From the NCBI GenBank assembly GCA_026261815.1, contig JAMPIT010000682.1, positions 1,250,001 through 1,314,000 of the forward strand: DNA of 64,000 nucleotides, written 5' to 3'. This stretch comes from Monarcha castaneiventris obscurior. Its lineage: Eukaryota; Chordata; Aves; Passeriformes; Monarchidae. This document shows, in pieces, positions 62,402 to 64,000 of this stretch. The position numbers and the translations under genes are program-made. The stretch's first letter is position 1, and every line of letters begins with the position of its first letter. The notes under the pieces are model-generated. The model did not search any database, was not told the origin of the DNA, and saw only the letters and a program-made list of their open reading frames with translations.

Positions 62402-63517
62402 ATGCCCTGATTCCTAGGAACAAACCTCCACTGCAGACTGGTGTATTGTGTGAATGTTAATTAACTGCATACACAGATTTTAGAAGTATGAATTTTGGAG
62501 CTAAAATCCTGCACAGCACTAGGTTCCTTGGCCTGTTCTGGCAATAAACACATACACATATGATTCACTGCTTCTCTTCAAAGCTTGAACACTGAACAGG
62601 CTACACAGGCATGACCAAGGGAAAAAATCAGAGCAATTCAGAGGGAAAATGTCAGGTCTCTGGCCATGAGGTATGTCTGTGACAGGAATAAAATAAGAAG
62701 CCAAAGCACCAGTCCTACAAGCCACCTTGGTTATTAGTCTTTGTCTTGGCTGCTGAGATCTGGTCTCAAGATGAAGAGACGTGGGATTGAAACTTTTGAG
62801 CATTTGGTTATAATCTAAAGTGAGTAACTATTGCTCCCCCCGGGCCTGACTGAAAAATGAACACGCAACCTTGAGATGTAATGATCAGCCAACGAACACC
62901 ATCAAATAAATCATGTCAATTAAGGCATTGTGATGCCTTATTGTGATATAATTAGGGATTTTTCCCCCGTGTAAACTTGATGGTGGATTTAATTGCAAAA
63001 GATCTATCACTGTGGAAGAGAAATATTAGATTGCTTCTATTATAGAAAAGAGAGGTGGCTTTCCATTCAAATATTTATCTGCTATCCATAACCTCTCTTT
63101 TTGCCTTTGTTCCCACATCTGCGAATTGGTGGTTTTGCATATTTCCCTTTATTCAAGCATGGAGCCTCACAGAACAGAAATATTTTCTCTGGGTTATTGC
63201 TCTGTTAGGTCTATTTGATACCATTTGAATCCTAGAGTTATGTTTTTGCTTATTTAGATTTAAGAAACTATCATAAAATAAAGCTTATAGATGTGAAATT
63301 TGAAGGTGCTAAATTCAAGCTCAGTTGTTTTTGGTTGTTCCAGTACTAACTGATTTCTACAGAGCTATATGTACCTTTTTTGCTCAATTTTTATTCTTGA
63401 CATTAGGAGTTCTCTTGAGTAACATCTAATAAAAGTGTGTGAAAATAAATCTGCTGACAAAAGAGTATATTCATATGGTCAGAGGATCTTTTTGCGATCA
63501 ATCCTTTGTAGTACCAA
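62402..63517. other. Spacer between the two 260-bp repeats
   Basis: AT-rich sequence without a recognisable gene. It contains a perfect 8-bp inverted repeat at 62921-62940 within a stretch of TAAT-rich words. Confidence 0.5.
62921..62940. repeat. Perfect inverted repeat, 8-bp arms
   Basis: taaggcat-tgtg-atgcctta: two perfectly complementary 8-base arms around a 4-base loop. Confidence 0.85.
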
Positions 63518-63777
63518 AGTTTTAAATGTGGGATCTTGGAATTTGGCCCAAGTTTTCTCACACATTGAATGAATTCAGTTGGCAAACACTGTGAGTGAAG
63601 ATAACTGATATTTCATGTGATATGGATTTTTGGCGTTGACGTGGGCAGGGAAGCAGATATTGTTTCTGAATGAATCTTTATGCCAAACAACCCAAAAAAC
63701 TTCATTTGGAGAAAATTCATAGGTAAAAATATGTTTTAGGGTCACATTACGTTAAAATTTAGGACTTTTAAAATTTC
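63518..63777 (+). repeat. 260-bp direct repeat, copy 2
   Basis: Begins 'agttttaaatgtgggatctt' and ends 'taggacttttaaaatttc'. It is offset from copy 1 by exactly 1376 bases throughout, with no indel. Most differences are transitions clustered in the middle (copy 1 'agtattaatgtgggcggg', copy 2 'ggcgttgacgtgggcagg'). Confidence 0.93.
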
Positions 63778-64000
63778 TTTCAAACATTACTGTACAATTA
63801 GTTAACAACGGAGTAGAGAAGAAACACAAAACACTCTAATGTAATCCAAAACAAAAATTATTTATGATTAATTTAAAAATAATGAATTGCCAACTTCTGA
63901 TCCACCCACCTCTCTCTCTCTCTTTCTCTCCCCCCACAGAGCCCAAATGTATGCAATGTGAGACTATGTAAAAGAAAAATGTTATCATGGTTCCCTGACT

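Overview
This window is vertebrate nuclear DNA, almost certainly from a bird and probably a songbird. The evidence is the abundance of CR1 LINE fragments in both orientations, retroviral LTRs, a tRNA-Ile/CR1 composite SINE, and two single-copy genes with avian/amniote exon structure. Both genes lie on the minus strand in the order PHAX -> LMNB1. That matches the amniote 5q23-type synteny block, which I recall (not checked) as Z-linked in birds. No prokaryotic, CRISPR or operon-like content is present.

Layout: 1-745 is LMNB1 intron 1 with a CR1 fragment; 746-1098 is the LMNB1 first coding exon; 370-1500 is its CpG island and promoter. Next come two CR1 copies (1530-2190, 2352-2631) and about 4.7 kb of unremarkable non-coding DNA. 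A decayed plus-strand relative of the avian maestro HEAT-like repeat (MROH) family occupies 7340-10855 and is split by two solo LTRs (9259-9804 and 9896-10546). A tRNA-Ile-derived SINE follows at 10891-11008. From 11 to 23 kb is intergenic DNA with more CR1. PHAX occupies 23150-30622 in five coding exons that join without a frame break into a 396-residue protein, with its CpG island at 30090-30720.

From about 31.4 kb to the right edge I found no exon of a recognisable gene. This third of a megabase-scale avian landscape is AT-rich DNA carrying old LTR fragments (34385-34605, 40960-41671), a 480-bp TTCC/polypyrimidine tract (41878-42357), a 21-base C run, a second polypyrimidine tract (58678-58906), an ancient CR1-like relic (55325-55560), and a 260-bp gap-free direct duplication (62142-62401 and 63518-63777).

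Functionally, PHAX (snRNA export adaptor) and LMNB1 (nuclear lamina) are housekeeping nuclear genes, each with its own CpG-island promoter; nothing suggests they act as a unit. I found no convincing new biological system. The most informative unusual items are the multi-exon MROH-like pseudogene, the LTRs inside it, the composite SINE and the 260-bp duplication. Exon boundaries come from reading splice sites and frame continuity by eye. Repeat family assignments rest on remembered consensus sequences and are approximate at their edges.
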